DNA from: UMGS1649 sp045611765
Lineage (GTDB): Bacteria > Bacillota > Clostridia > TANB77 > CAG-465
Direction: 5' to 3'
NCBI GenBank assembly: GCA_045611765.1
Contig: JAZKXT010000010.1
Coordinates: 49,327 to 113,326, forward strand
Length of the DNA stretch: 64,000 nt
A model generated the notes under the pieces. That model was not told the DNA's origin. It was given only the letters and a program-made list of their open reading frames with translations, and did no database searches. Shown here piece by piece: positions 1 through 7,183 of this stretch. Each line of letters starts with the position of its first letter. Position 1 is the stretch's first letter. A program made the translations under genes and the position numbers.

Positions 1-1
1 T

Positions 2-367
2 ATAGAGGCATTTAATGTGTTAAAAACGGAAGTAAATGTAAAAGCGTTCGCTGGATTTGTTAATGCATGTCAGGTCTGTTATTTAAATGGAGGTAATTTT
101 AATGATTTGTTGGAGAGATATATAGATATAATAACGAAAGAAAATATAAGCAAAGAATCTACAAAAGAGAAAGCATATGCAGACATTATTACATTATTAG
201 TAATGGTGGCTCTCAATGTTATAGTAGCGGTAATGTTTGTGTTCACAAATAAAGAATATGCAAGTATTATGTGTGAAACTGCTTTTGGCAAGTTAGTATT
301 AAACATTAACGCGCTTTCTTACATTTTAATAGCATATTTAATTTCGAGAATATATAAGGAGGAATAA
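2..367 (+). CDS. C-terminal part of a TadB/GspF-like secretion membrane protein (5' truncated)
   Basis: The reading frame is open from base 2, so the gene starts upstream of the window; the in-frame GTG at 17 is probably internal. The visible part has an amphipathic segment with a GGNFNDLLERY-like motif, as in the cytoplasmic domain of type II secretion/Tad F-type proteins, followed by two hydrophobic segments at about residues 57-77 and 92-110 and a short charged tail. This layout (soluble helical bundle, two membrane helices, tail) fits the end of a TadB/TadC-type platform protein of a pilus or competence system. The next gene starts two bases after the stop, so they are cotranscribed. The family call rests on a short C-terminal fragment and is tentative. 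Confidence 0.5.
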   Translation: MEAFNVLKTEVNVKAFAGFVNACQVCYLNGGNFNDLLERYIDIITKENISKESTKEKAYADIITLLVMVALNVIVAVMFVFTNKEYASIMCETAFGKLVLNINALSYILIAYLISRIYKEE

Positions 368-369
368 AT

Positions 370-1110
370 ATGGATTTATCTAATGAAATAAATGAAATTA
401 TACAGAATACTAAGGAGTTAACAATGAGCCTTGGGAAAGATGATAGAATAGCAACTTTGAAGGAGGATTTTGCGGGGGCTGTAGAAAAAACGGTGGACAA
501 GGCGGCTAAATATGTTATAAAAGCCTTACCAGTTCCGGATGCCGTAAAGGATGTGCTTATGGATATAAAGGACGCAATGAGAACTAAAGATATTAAAGGT
601 GTAGTAGTCACAGCGGTAAAGAGCAGTGTGAGGGAGGGTCTTGAGATTTTAGGATTATCTAATAAAAGTATTAATTCTTTGAGCGAGTTAAAAGATATAG
701 CTAAAAGAGGTGGTTTAGTAACATCTATAAAAAATGGTATTGAAATTATAGAAACAAATTATTTAAAGAATAATATAGTAGGTGACTATGTATATAAATT
801 TTTTGATAAACTAAAAAACTATATAATGAATAATGAATTTATGAGGCAGTTAAGCAAGTTTATAGATAAGTTAGAACAAAAGAAAAATGATTTTTTAAAC
901 AAATGTGAAGAGTGGTATAATGCATATAAAAGCAAAGAGTTCACTAAAATAAACGACATAGCGGAAAAATTAAACGAAAACAAGTATGTTCTATCAAGGT
1001 ATAATGATTGTATTAAGGAAAATAATGTTATACAAAATATAACTGCGATGGTAAACAGTAAAAAGGATATTCTGACTATAAATCAACAAAGATTGTGTGA
1101 AGTTATTTAG
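370..1110 (+). CDS. Hypothetical helical protein, 246 aa
   Basis: No family recognised. The start ATG follows AGGAGG at a good distance, right after the stop of the TadB-like gene, so it may be an accessory gene of the same secretion or pilus operon. The protein is soluble and strongly helical. The N-terminal half, about residues 30-110, has alternating Ala/Val/Lys stretches (VEKTVDKAAKYVIKALPVP) that could form amphipathic helices. The C-terminal half is Lys/Asn/Glu rich with coiled-coil-like heptads around residues 160-200. No signal peptide or membrane segment is seen. A promoter directly after its stop separates it from the next gene. Confidence 0.75.
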   Translation: MDLSNEINEIIQNTKELTMSLGKDDRIATLKEDFAGAVEKTVDKAAKYVIKALPVPDAVKDVLMDIKDAMRTKDIKGVVVTAVKSSVREGLEILGLSNKSINSLSELKDIAKRGGLVTSIKNGIEIIETNYLKNNIVGDYVYKFFDKLKNYIMNNEFMRQLSKFIDKLEQKKNDFLNKCEEWYNAYKSKEFTKINDIAEKLNENKYVLSRYNDCIKENNVIQNITAMVNSKKDILTINQQRLCEVI

Positions 1111-1116
1111 TTTTTC

Positions 1117-1145
1117 TTGAAAGATTTCAATAGGTATAGTATAAT
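1117..1145 (+). promoter_or_regulatory. Sigma-A promoter for the 1164-2328 gene group
   Basis: TTGAAA (1117-1122), 17-base spacer, TATAAT (1140-1145). It lies 19 bases before the start codon of the next gene, whose GGAGGGG ribosome site falls at about 1151-1158. Confidence 0.75.
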
Positions 1146-1163
1146 TTCGCTGGAGGGGAGTGT

Positions 1164-1403
1164 ATGGCAAGCAGAAAGTCTAGGAGAGAGGCAACAGCGA
1201 ATACAACTAATTTGAAACCGGGCGCTAAAAAACAACTCGTTATAATGTTGATATCTATAATTTTAATGATATTTACGGTAACACAAGTATATTATTTAAC
1301 CAAATACACTTTAGGATATGAAGTGCCGGCAGAAAAGTTAAGAGTATATAGATGGGTGAGTATGCTTTTTGGAGACAGTGAGCCTACTACTCCTGAAGAA
1401 TAG
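1164..1403 (+). CDS. Small single-pass membrane protein, 79 aa
   Basis: Unrecognised. The N-terminus is basic (about residues 1-26, RKSRREA then KPGAKKQ), followed by one strongly hydrophobic helix at about residues 26-46 and an outside tail of about 30 residues. The positive-inside rule predicts a cytoplasmic N-terminus. It is the first gene after a good promoter and is followed 15 bases later by a YlbF-family gene and a membrane metallopeptidase, so the three are probably one transcript. Its size and topology resemble small division or septum proteins, but no motif supports that. Confidence 0.7.
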   Translation: MASRKSRREATANTTNLKPGAKKQLVIMLISIILMIFTVTQVYYLTKYTLGYEVPAEKLRVYRWVSMLFGDSEPTTPEE

Positions 1404-1418
1404 AAAAGAGGGATTGTT

Positions 1419-1757
1419 ATGAATTTTTATGATAAAATACACGCGTTAGTAAGAGATTTAAAAGATACGCCAGAATATGTGAATTATATGGCGTTAAAAG
1501 AAAGAGTTAAAGCGGATAATGAATTGAGCGAAAAAATTAAAAAGTTTAGAGCACGTCAAAGAGAAGAGCAAATGAAGCATATTAGCGGGACGGCTATGAA
1601 TGAATCCGTAAAGAATGAACTGCAACAAGAGTATTCTTTAATTATTCAAAGCCCACTTGCTGTTGAGTTTTTTCAGGCTGAAATAAAACTAGATGTATTA
1701 CTTGCAGATATGCAAAAAATTTTAGGCGAAGGTCTTCAAGACGTTATAGAGTTCTAA
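1419..1757 (+). CDS. YlbF/YmcA-family regulator
   Basis: This 112-residue helical protein matches the YlbF family: an N-terminal helix beginning NFYDKIHALVRDLKDT, then ELSEKIKKFRARQ and a C-terminal helix around AEIKLDVLLADMQKIL. In Bacillus, YlbF and its relatives YmcA and YaaT form a complex that promotes RNase Y-dependent mRNA maturation and affects competence, sporulation and biofilm formation. Only one family member is present here, so which paralogue it represents cannot be decided. Start ATG at 1419 follows GAGGGA. The next gene starts one base after its stop, pointing to translational coupling. Confidence 0.75.
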   Translation: MNFYDKIHALVRDLKDTPEYVNYMALKERVKADNELSEKIKKFRARQREEQMKHISGTAMNESVKNELQQEYSLIIQSPLAVEFFQAEIKLDVLLADMQKILGEGLQDVIEF

Positions 1758-1758
1758 T

Positions 1759-2328
1759 ATGGATAGCTTAATAAAGGAAATATTAAATCATATAGGCAAT
1801 ACACATACCAAGGTAGAAAGAAAACAAGGCTTTTTAGGAAATTATTATAGTCCGCTTATAGATACTATATATGTTGTTGAAGATTTTGAAAAAATAAAGA
1901 TGCCAAATGACGCAAAAAAAATAAATCCAAAAGCAGCAAAACTTATTATGGTATGCCATGAATGTATTCATTCTATTCAAAGTAAAAAATTACATATATT
2001 AAATACAATATTTGCCAACATTTCTTTGATATTGTCGGTCGTATATCTTTTTATAGCGCTTGTTGGAACGGGTCAGTTATGGCTAAAAATGGGTGCGTTA
2101 GCAACAATAACAACTAGTATTGTTATTAGACTAATACTAGAATTAGGAGCCACAAACGGTTCTACAGAACTGGCTAAAGAACTGGTGAATAAGGGCTTTT
2201 TAGATTGTGTTTCGGCCGAAGATATACAAGAAAGTGTAGAATATATAAGGAAGCATAGAGTAGTGGCGCTAACTCAAATGGTTGTAGATAAAATAGTATT
2301 TTTAATATTAGTATTGATATTTAAATAG
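1759..2328 (+). CDS. Membrane-associated zinc metallopeptidase (YugP-like)
   Basis: The protein carries an HEXXH zinc site (H67-E68-C-I-H71 in CHECIHS), then hydrophobic helices at about residues 80-100 and 105-125 and another at the C-terminus (about 170-188). This is the layout of the YugP-type neutral zinc metallopeptidase family, although at 189 residues it is shorter than the usual roughly 225. A likely third ligand is a Glu in the ELGATNGSTELA segment. No function is established for most members. It is coupled to the YlbF-family gene and ends the operon before a hairpin terminator. Confidence 0.7.
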   Translation: MDSLIKEILNHIGNTHTKVERKQGFLGNYYSPLIDTIYVVEDFEKIKMPNDAKKINPKAAKLIMVCHECIHSIQSKKLHILNTIFANISLILSVVYLFIALVGTGQLWLKMGALATITTSIVIRLILELGATNGSTELAKELVNKGFLDCVSAEDIQESVEYIRKHRVVALTQMVVDKIVFLILVLIFK

Positions 2329-2332
2329 CAAG

Positions 2333-2372
2333 CAATATCACTCTAAATTTAGTTTTGGTTGATATTGTTTTT
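2333..2372 (+). terminator. Intrinsic terminator after the metallopeptidase gene
   Basis: CAATATCA (2333-2340) pairs with TGATATTG (2360-2367) and is followed by TTTTT (2368-2372). The loop is long (19 bases), so efficiency is uncertain. Confidence 0.5.
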
Positions 2373-2404
2373 GTTGCACTTCATATACATATATTGGTGA
2401 TTAT

Positions 2405-3118
2405 ATGAAAGTACTTATAATGACAAAGGAAAAAATGATATTGTTTGTTTGTATTGCTATAGTAATTTGTGGTATAATACTAGCATCAGCTGGTGCTGTG
2501 GTTCAAGTAAACGCGACCCCAGCAACTAATAAAACGGTAATATTGGATGCTGGCCATGGGGTGCCGGACTATGGAACACAAAGTGCAAGCGGCACTACAG
2601 AACAGGAATTAAATTTGGCAATAACGCTAAAATTACAACAACTGTTAGAGCAGAGCGGGACAAAAGTGATACTTACACGAAGTGACGACAACGGAATATA
2701 TGAAGTAGACAAAAACTCTATTCGTTCTAAAAAAGTAAGTGATATGAAAAATAGAGTGTACATTGGGAACAATTCGGAAGCAGATATATACATATCTATT
2801 CATATGAATTATTATACAGATTCACAGTATAACGGGTGGCAGACTTTTTATCAATCTAAGAGCGAAGAAAGCAAAAGATTAGCAACTATAATACAGCAAT
2901 CGCTTAATGAAAATATAGGACAAAATAAAAGAATACCTATGGCTATAAAGGGCGCATATATAATGGATAAAGTTGAAATACCGGCGGTTATAATAGAATG
3001 TGGCTTTTTATCTAATAAAAGTGATGAAGAAAGGTTAAAGAAAGATAGTTATCAATCACAACTGGCTTGGGGGATATATATAGGAATGCAAAAATATTTT
3101 ATGGGGGAATCAAAGTGA
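2405..3118 (+). CDS. cwlD: N-acetylmuramoyl-L-alanine amidase CwlD
   Basis: An Amidase_3 zinc amidase of about 237 residues with an N-terminal signal/anchor helix (about residues 11-36). The zinc ligands are recognisable: His in DAGHG (H51), a Glu in the following TTEQELNL segment, and His in SIHMN. The catalytic Glu is in IIECGFLSN. The short length, single hydrophobic anchor and lack of cell-wall-binding repeats fit CwlD, which with PdaA makes muramic-delta-lactam in the spore cortex. The ATG at 2405 is preceded only by a weak GGTGAT; an ATG at 2420 is possible. The gene overlaps tadA by four bases (GTGA), and its stop is TGA. Confidence 0.88.
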   Translation: MKVLIMTKEKMILFVCIAIVICGIILASAGAVVQVNATPATNKTVILDAGHGVPDYGTQSASGTTEQELNLAITLKLQQLLEQSGTKVILTRSDDNGIYEVDKNSIRSKKVSDMKNRVYIGNNSEADIYISIHMNYYTDSQYNGWQTFYQSKSEESKRLATIIQQSLNENIGQNKRIPMAIKGAYIMDKVEIPAVIIECGFLSNKSDEERLKKDSYQSQLAWGIYIGMQKYFMGESK

Positions 3119-3585
3119 ACGAAAAAGAAAATTTTATGAAACTAGCAATTAAAGAAGCTCAAAAGGCAAGAAATAAAGATGAAGTACCGATAGGTGCTGT
3201 TATAGTAAAAGACGGCAAAGTGATATCCAGAGGCCACAACTTAAGAGAAAGTAAACAAAATAGTCTTAAGCATGCGGAGATAATTGCCATAGATAAGGCG
3301 TGTGAAAAAATGAATAATTTTAGGCTTGAAGACTGTGACTTATATGTTACTGTGGAACCTTGCTTAATGTGTTCGGGAGCAATTGTACAGTCGAGAATTA
3401 GAAAAGTGTATTTTGGAACTCGAGACGAAAAATATGGAGCGGTGACAAGTGTTGCTAATGCTTTTGATATAACGTCTAATCATAAAGTTGAATTTGAAGA
3501 GGGGATTTGTAAAGAAGAATGCGAGACTTTAATAAAAGGTTTTTTTAAAGAATTGAGACACAAAAAGAAGACTAGTGATAGCTAG
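3115..3585 (+). CDS. tadA: tRNA-adenosine deaminase TadA
   Basis: TadA deaminates A34 to inosine in tRNA-Arg(ACG), allowing one tRNA to read CGU, CGC and CGA. The cytidine-deaminase-fold active site is complete: HAE (H53-E55, with the proton-shuttling Glu) and PCLMC (C83, C86). I choose the GTG at 3115, preceded by GGGG, because it gives 156 residues, typical for the family, and overlaps the cwlD stop. The ATG at 3067 would add 16 residues lying inside cwlD. The tRNA-Arg(ACG) substrate is encoded about 1.1 kb downstream. The stop codon lies inside a bidirectional terminator. Confidence 0.95.
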   Translation: MNEKENFMKLAIKEAQKARNKDEVPIGAVIVKDGKVISRGHNLRESKQNSLKHAEIIAIDKACEKMNNFRLEDCDLYVTVEPCLMCSGAIVQSRIRKVYFGTRDEKYGAVTSVANAFDITSNHKVEFEEGICKEECETLIKGFFKELRHKKKTSDS

Positions 3586-3590
3586 TCTTC
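3567..3590. terminator. Bidirectional terminator shared by two convergent genes
   Basis: Perfect 9-bp hairpin, GAAGACTAG (3567-3575) / CTAGTCTTC (3582-3590), loop TGATAG. Both convergent stop codons (tadA TAG at 3583-3585 and the minus-strand TAG at 3582-3584) lie in the same stem. An A-run precedes it, giving U-rich RNA on the minus strand; the plus side is followed by an AT-rich stretch and T-run. Confidence 0.75.
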
Positions 3591-4592
3591 ATATATTATT
3601 TTTTCAAAAACTTTTCTCATTCCTGTACCGTCTTCATTCATATGCACTTTTGATTGGTAGATATCATGCCCGGGAAATGGGTTCGCTTCTACAACAACAG
3701 GACCATTTTCTGTAATGGCTATATCCCAACCAACATATCCAACTTCTGGTATTGAAATTGCCATTGTTTTTACATATTCGATAGCTTGTTTAAATAAGGG
3801 AATTTCAAAACCGATCAGATTTGTGTTCGTAAATGGATGACACGTATATATATTACCTTTTTTATCTACGGCTGGTTTTCTAATTATGCCGGTTTCATCT
3901 ATGGTTGTGAATAGTCCTCCGTGATTAAAGTTGTCTACTACATTGCTGTCATTCCCCATTCGTATGCTTCTAAACATTATATTTACTTTATTATTCTTTG
4001 TAACGGTTACAATTCTTAATGTATTAACAGCATTTGGATATATATTAGCCATTTTATGATGTTGGACTATACAATCTTCAACTAAAAATTGTTTCTTTGC
4101 AATAAGTGAATTGTATAAACTATTAGCATCTTGGATTTTTTCAACATTTATTTTTTCAACGTTTCTTCCGCATGCTTGGTCTATTGGTTTAACGATTATA
4201 TTTGTTTTCCCTTTAAGAAATTCTATAAACTCATTTAAAGAGGCTTCTTGTAGATTAACCCAATCTCTTTTTAGAAAAGCATTAAATCTCTCATTGAACA
4301 ACAATTTGTTGTCTAATGTGTTGGCCAATTCTTTGTCATTTAATGTAGATACAAAGCGATTGTTGATTCCTCTGGTTATAATTGTTTCTCTTTGTTCCTT
4401 AGTTAAGTTGTAAAACCCAAAAACCTCATAATCTACATATCCTGCCATGTATTTTAGTCCGCAATGTATAATATCTAATAAAACGACCCAAAAGGATACT
4501 TTGTTTGCTTTGCTAACTCTTTTAGCCGTTTCAAACATAGCAGTAAAATCCATTTCGCAAATTCTTCTAATCATATATATAATTTTTTTCAT
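3582..4592 (-). CDS. Sugar-transfer-associated ATP-grasp protein
   Basis: This 336-residue protein resembles the ATP-grasp group often encoded beside exopolysaccharide or capsule genes. Recognisable parts are an ATP-binding lysine segment (IIVKPIDQACGRNV), a FLVEDCIVQH segment that would contact adenine, the NTLRIVTV strand, and the metal-binding end VGWDIAITENGPVVVEANPFPG. ATP-grasp enzymes join a carboxylate to an amine or thiol through an acyl-phosphate; the substrate here is unknown. The ATG follows GGGGTGA. It is monocistronic, converges on tadA and shares a terminator with it. No other polysaccharide genes are adjacent. Confidence 0.8.
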   Translation of the reverse strand: MKKIIYMIRRICEMDFTAMFETAKRVSKANKVSFWVVLLDIIHCGLKYMAGYVDYEVFGFYNLTKEQRETIITRGINNRFVSTLNDKELANTLDNKLLFNERFNAFLKRDWVNLQEASLNEFIEFLKGKTNIIVKPIDQACGRNVEKINVEKIQDANSLYNSLIAKKQFLVEDCIVQHHKMANIYPNAVNTLRIVTVTKNNKVNIMFRSIRMGNDSNVVDNFNHGGLFTTIDETGIIRKPAVDKKGNIYTCHPFTNTNLIGFEIPLFKQAIEYVKTMAISIPEVGYVGWDIAITENGPVVVEANPFPGHDIYQSKVHMNEDGTGMRKVFEKIIYED

Positions 4593-4646
4593 ATTTCACC
4601 CCGAATGATTATTAAAAAACAAGTATAACATAAGTGTATACTTGTT

Positions 4647-4723
4647 TGGTGCACCAAAAGGGACTCGAACCCCCAACCTTCAGATTCGTAGTCTGACGCT
4701 CTATCCAATTGAGCTATTGGTGC
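4647..4723 (-). tRNA. tRNA-Arg(ACG)
   Basis: On the minus strand the acceptor stem GCACCAA/TTGGTGC closes a full cloverleaf: D-arm with AGCTCAATTGGATAGAGC, anticodon stem TCAGA/TCTGA around loop CTACGAA (anticodon ACG), and a T-arm with GGTTCGAGTCC. Discriminator A and an encoded CCA follow. A34 is the target of TadA. Confidence 0.97.
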
Positions 4724-4810
4724 TTGCGAGAACTATTATACACTAATGAATAAAAAAAATCAACGAAATATTGAAAAAGAATTAAATCTTATGTATAATT
4801 AACGGGTAAT

Positions 4811-4885
4811 GTCCCCTTAGTTAAATGGATATAATAAGCCCCTCCTAAGGGCTAGTTGTGGGTTCGATTCTCGCAGGGGGCACCA
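4811..4885 (+). tRNA. tRNA-Arg(CCT)
   Basis: The acceptor stem GTCCCCT/AGGGGGC (one G-U pair) closes a cloverleaf with anticodon stem AGCCC/GGGCT around loop CTCCTAA (anticodon CCT, reads AGG) and a T-arm with GGTTCGATTCT. CCA is encoded (4883-4885). It is divergent from the other tRNA-Arg, with 87 bases between them. Confidence 0.97.
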
Positions 4886-4895
4886 AGAATATTTT

Positions 4896-4924
4896 GAAGC
4901 GCATGTATGCCATGCGCTTCTTTT
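4896..4924 (+). terminator. Terminator of tRNA-Arg(CCT)
   Basis: 10-bp GC-containing hairpin GAAGCGCATG/CATGCGCTTC with loop TATGC, then a T-run, 11 bases after the tRNA. Confidence 0.85.
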
Positions 4925-5013
4925 GCAACATATAGCCGTTTTAAAAATGAGAGTTGCTGGTGTATAGTTATAATATATAAATATACGCACTAAGCGTTGG
5001 TTTGGGAGGTAAC

Positions 5014-5334
5014 ATGTTATATATAGACTTAGGCAAAAAGATAAGAGAAGAAAGAATAGAAAAGGGCTATACACAAGAAGAACTAGGAGAAAAAATAGAT
5101 AGTACAGGAGCATATATAGGGCAAATTGAAAGGGGAGAGCGTAGTGCTAGTATGACTAAAATCATATTGATTGCGGAAGCGCTAGATGTAGGCTTGGACT
5201 ATCTGATAGGTAATTTCCGTTTTGAACAAGAAAGTGATATAGATGTAAAAATTGTAGAAGAACTAAAAGATGCGACCAACAAGCAAAAGGAAATGATGAT
5301 AGATATTATTAAAATAATAAAAAAATATAAATAG
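5014..5334 (+). CDS. XRE-family helix-turn-helix regulator
   Basis: Residues about 5-60 form a Cro/CI-type helix-turn-helix: LGKKIREERIEKGYTQEELG, then a recognition-helix region with GAYIGQIERGERSAS and the closing LDVGLDYLIG. The C-terminal 40 residues are helical and charged, possibly for dimerisation. The ATG at 5014, with GGGAGGT eight bases upstream, is a better start than the TTG at 5002. It sits alone between the tRNA terminator and spmA. SinR/Xre-like proteins of this size control sporulation or mobile-element genes, but the target here cannot be told. Confidence 0.85.
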   Translation: MLYIDLGKKIREERIEKGYTQEELGEKIDSTGAYIGQIERGERSASMTKIILIAEALDVGLDYLIGNFRFEQESDIDVKIVEELKDATNKQKEMMIDIIKIIKKYK

Positions 5335-5381
5335 TGTAATAAAAATTAATATAGACATAGTACAATATATTGAGGTGTGCT

Positions 5382-5957
5382 ATGTCTATAATTTGGTCTT
5401 TTATGATAATACTGGCGATAGTTTTCGCGTTTTGTACGGGAAGAGCAGATAGTTTAATTGAATATGTAACTAAAGCATCAACTAGCTCTATAGAAAATAT
5501 AATGACTTTGGCGGGAATGCTGTGTTTTTGGACGGGGATTTTTAATATATTAAAGCATACCCCTATTATAGACAAACTTGCGAATTTTGTAAAACCCATA
5601 ATGAGCAAGTTGTTTAAAAAAGATGAAATAGATGATGAAATAATGCAAGACATAGCACTAAATGTAACATCTAACGCCATAGGAGTAGGAAATGCAGCAA
5701 CAGTGTTTGGTATAAATGCTACAAAAAAGATGCAAGCAAAAAATGTAAATAAAGAAAAGGCCAATGATAGTATGACTGCGTTTATTCTTCTCAATACAGC
5801 ATCCATTCAACTAATTCCCACCACAATAATATCTTTAAGGGCTATTTATGGAAGCCGAAATCCGGGGGAGATTATTTTGGCAGTGTGGATTATAAGTATA
5901 GTAGCGCTTGCGGCTGGCATTATTTCGATAAAAATACTAAATAGGGTGATAAAATAA
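5382..5957 (+). CDS. spmA: Spore maturation protein A
   Basis: This 191-residue membrane protein of the nucleoside-recognition (Gate) family has hydrophobic segments at about residues 1-17, 40-58, 130-150 and 160-185, and the conserved NVTSNAIGVGNAATVFGINA segment. In Bacillus, SpmA and SpmB are needed for proper dehydration of the spore core. I start at ATG 5382, five bases after GAGGTG; the earlier in-frame start adds four residues that overlap the ribosome site. Stop and spmB start overlap by one base, so the pair is translationally coupled. Confidence 0.93.
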   Translation: MSIIWSFMIILAIVFAFCTGRADSLIEYVTKASTSSIENIMTLAGMLCFWTGIFNILKHTPIIDKLANFVKPIMSKLFKKDEIDDEIMQDIALNVTSNAIGVGNAATVFGINATKKMQAKNVNKEKANDSMTAFILLNTASIQLIPTTIISLRAIYGSRNPGEIILAVWIISIVALAAGIISIKILNRVIK

Positions 5958-6478
5958 TGATATATGTTTTTTCGTCTGTGGTTCCGGTATTTATACTAAT
6001 AACAATAATATTTGGAATAAAAAACAAGTTGGATATATTAAAATTATTTACAGATGGTGTTTTGGAAGGCTTAAAGACGGCTCTTAGCATATTTCCGTAT
6101 ATTCTTGCCATAACAATTGCAATTACTCTCTTACAAGATACAGGTGTTTTAGCTTGGTTAATTAAACCAATGCAAGGTGTATTAGTGGGACTTGGAATAC
6201 CAGAAAGTATAGTTCCATTAGCTTTATTTAGGCCGCTTTCTGGCGGAGCGTCGACATCTGTTGTTATGGATATATTTAAAAGATGCGGCCCTGATTCTAT
6301 AGAAGGAAAAATGTCATCTATCATTATGGGTGGAACTGAAACGACATTTTATGTTACTACAGTTTTATTTGGCGCGGCTAAAGTGAAAAAAATGAGAGGA
6401 ACGATAATAGCGGCGATTATAGCTGACGTTGTTGCTGTAGCAGCAGCTATAATATTGGTTAATACCGGGTTTGTTTAG
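5957..6478 (+). CDS. spmB: Spore maturation protein B
   Basis: Partner of SpmA and a 173-residue integral membrane protein of the same superfamily. The conserved LALFRPLSGGASTSVVMDIF and GGTETTFYVTTVLFGA segments are clear, with about four to five hydrophobic segments, the last being the C-terminal AAIIADVVAVAAAIILV. The ATG shares its A with the TAA stop of spmA. Together with cwlD upstream this points strongly to an endospore former. Confidence 0.94.
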   Translation: MIYVFSSVVPVFILITIIFGIKNKLDILKLFTDGVLEGLKTALSIFPYILAITIAITLLQDTGVLAWLIKPMQGVLVGLGIPESIVPLALFRPLSGGASTSVVMDIFKRCGPDSIEGKMSSIIMGGTETTFYVTTVLFGAAKVKKMRGTIIAAIIADVVAVAAAIILVNTGFV

Positions 6479-6495
6479 AACAGTTAATGATAAAG

Positions 6496-6524
6496 TTGAT
6501 TTAACACAACTAGTATGATATAAT
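6496..6524 (+). promoter_or_regulatory. Promoter of the zinc-ribbon gene
   Basis: TTGATT (6496-6501), 17-base spacer, TATAAT (6519-6524), preceded only by the spmB end; AGGAGG of the next gene lies at 6562-6567. Confidence 0.7.
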
Positions 6525-6575
6525 TGCAAAATAGTCGTTAGAGACTTCTATTATAATTATTAGGAGGAAATGTTT

Positions 6576-6809
6576 ATGAAAATTATTAAGAAGGGTCATG
6601 ATGAAAATCGGATGCAAGTGGTGTGCAAGAATTGCGAGGCGGTTCTGGAAATAACCTCTGCTGATGTTATACATGAACCAACACCAGATTCCGCATTTGG
6701 CAGATACTTCTATAAATGCCCTTGGTGCGGCTCGACTAGATATTTGAAACGTTCTGATTTGACAAAAGGAGTAATACGCGAGATTAAATGGCGAGAGATA
6801 CCAAAGTAG
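6576..6809 (+). CDS. Small zinc-ribbon protein, 77 aa
   Basis: Two CXXC knuckles, C17-K-N-C20 and C48-P-W-C51, bracket a short beta-rich segment, giving a four-Cys zinc ribbon. The ends are basic (KIIKKGHDEN and the C-terminal IREIKWREIPK), compatible with nucleic acid binding. The ATG at 6576 is eight bases from AGGAGG, while the ATG at 6570 is only two bases away, so the later one is preferred. No precise family recognised. It has its own promoter and hairpin, just upstream of rpoB. Confidence 0.75.
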   Translation: MKIIKKGHDENRMQVVCKNCEAVLEITSADVIHEPTPDSAFGRYFYKCPWCGSTRYLKRSDLTKGVIREIKWREIPK

Positions 6810-6835
6810 TCCGTCTATATTAGATGGACTACTTT
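6803..6835 (+). terminator. Strong hairpin after the zinc-ribbon gene
   Basis: A 15-bp stem (6803-6817 with 6821-6835, one G-U pair) closes a three-base loop TAT and overlaps the stop codon. Only TTT follows before GATGG, so it may be a bidirectional or partial terminator, or an mRNA 3'-end stabiliser. Confidence 0.6.
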
Positions 6836-6871
6836 GATGGTAGAATTGGTGTACAAAACATATAAATTTTC

Positions 6872-6900
6872 TTGCTCTTTTACATAAAATTTGGTATAAT
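6872..6900 (+). promoter_or_regulatory. Upstream promoter (P1) of rpoBC
   Basis: TTGCTC (6872-6877), 17-base spacer, TATAAT (6895-6900). It lies 82 bases upstream of a second promoter, giving a tandem arrangement. Confidence 0.6.
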
Positions 6901-6953
6901 TAAAATGTAGTTTGAAAAAGTTCAAAAAACGGGCAAAAACTTAAGGAAAAAAG

Positions 6954-6982
6954 TTGACAAGCGGGCTTTCGTATGATAAAAT
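6954..6982 (+). promoter_or_regulatory. Main promoter (P2) of rpoBC
   Basis: TTGACA (6954-6959), 17-base spacer, TAAAAT (6977-6982). The predicted start near 6989 leaves a leader of about 195 bases before rpoB. Confidence 0.8.
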
Positions 6983-7089
6983 ATACGAAATGTTTATCGT
7001 AACATTCGAAAAACTATGTAAACTAAAATGTTTAAGGATGGTACAATTGTTGGAAAAAGAAGTTCGTAAAGCGTAAAACTTAATATATA

Positions 7090-7131
7090 AAATCAAGTTG
7101 ATTTTGGGGATAGAAATCAATTTGGTTTTTT
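7090..7131 (+). promoter_or_regulatory. Terminator-like hairpin in the rpoB leader (candidate attenuator)
   Basis: A 15-bp stem (7090-7104 with 7114-7128, two G-U pairs), nine-base loop, and six T ending at 7131. It lies after both promoters and 52 bases before the rpoB start codon, so transcripts must read through it. The 6810-7183 gap otherwise holds the two promoters and no gene. Confidence 0.55.
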
Positions 7132-7183
7132 GTTGCCTTGTCGGACTTTTTATGTAAATATAATATATTTAGGGGGAATTTAC

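Noticed and set aside
7130..7183. N-terminal extension of RpoB from TTG 7130
   Set aside because: It overlaps the T-run of the leader hairpin and has no ribosome site; GTG 7184 has AGGGGG at seven bases.
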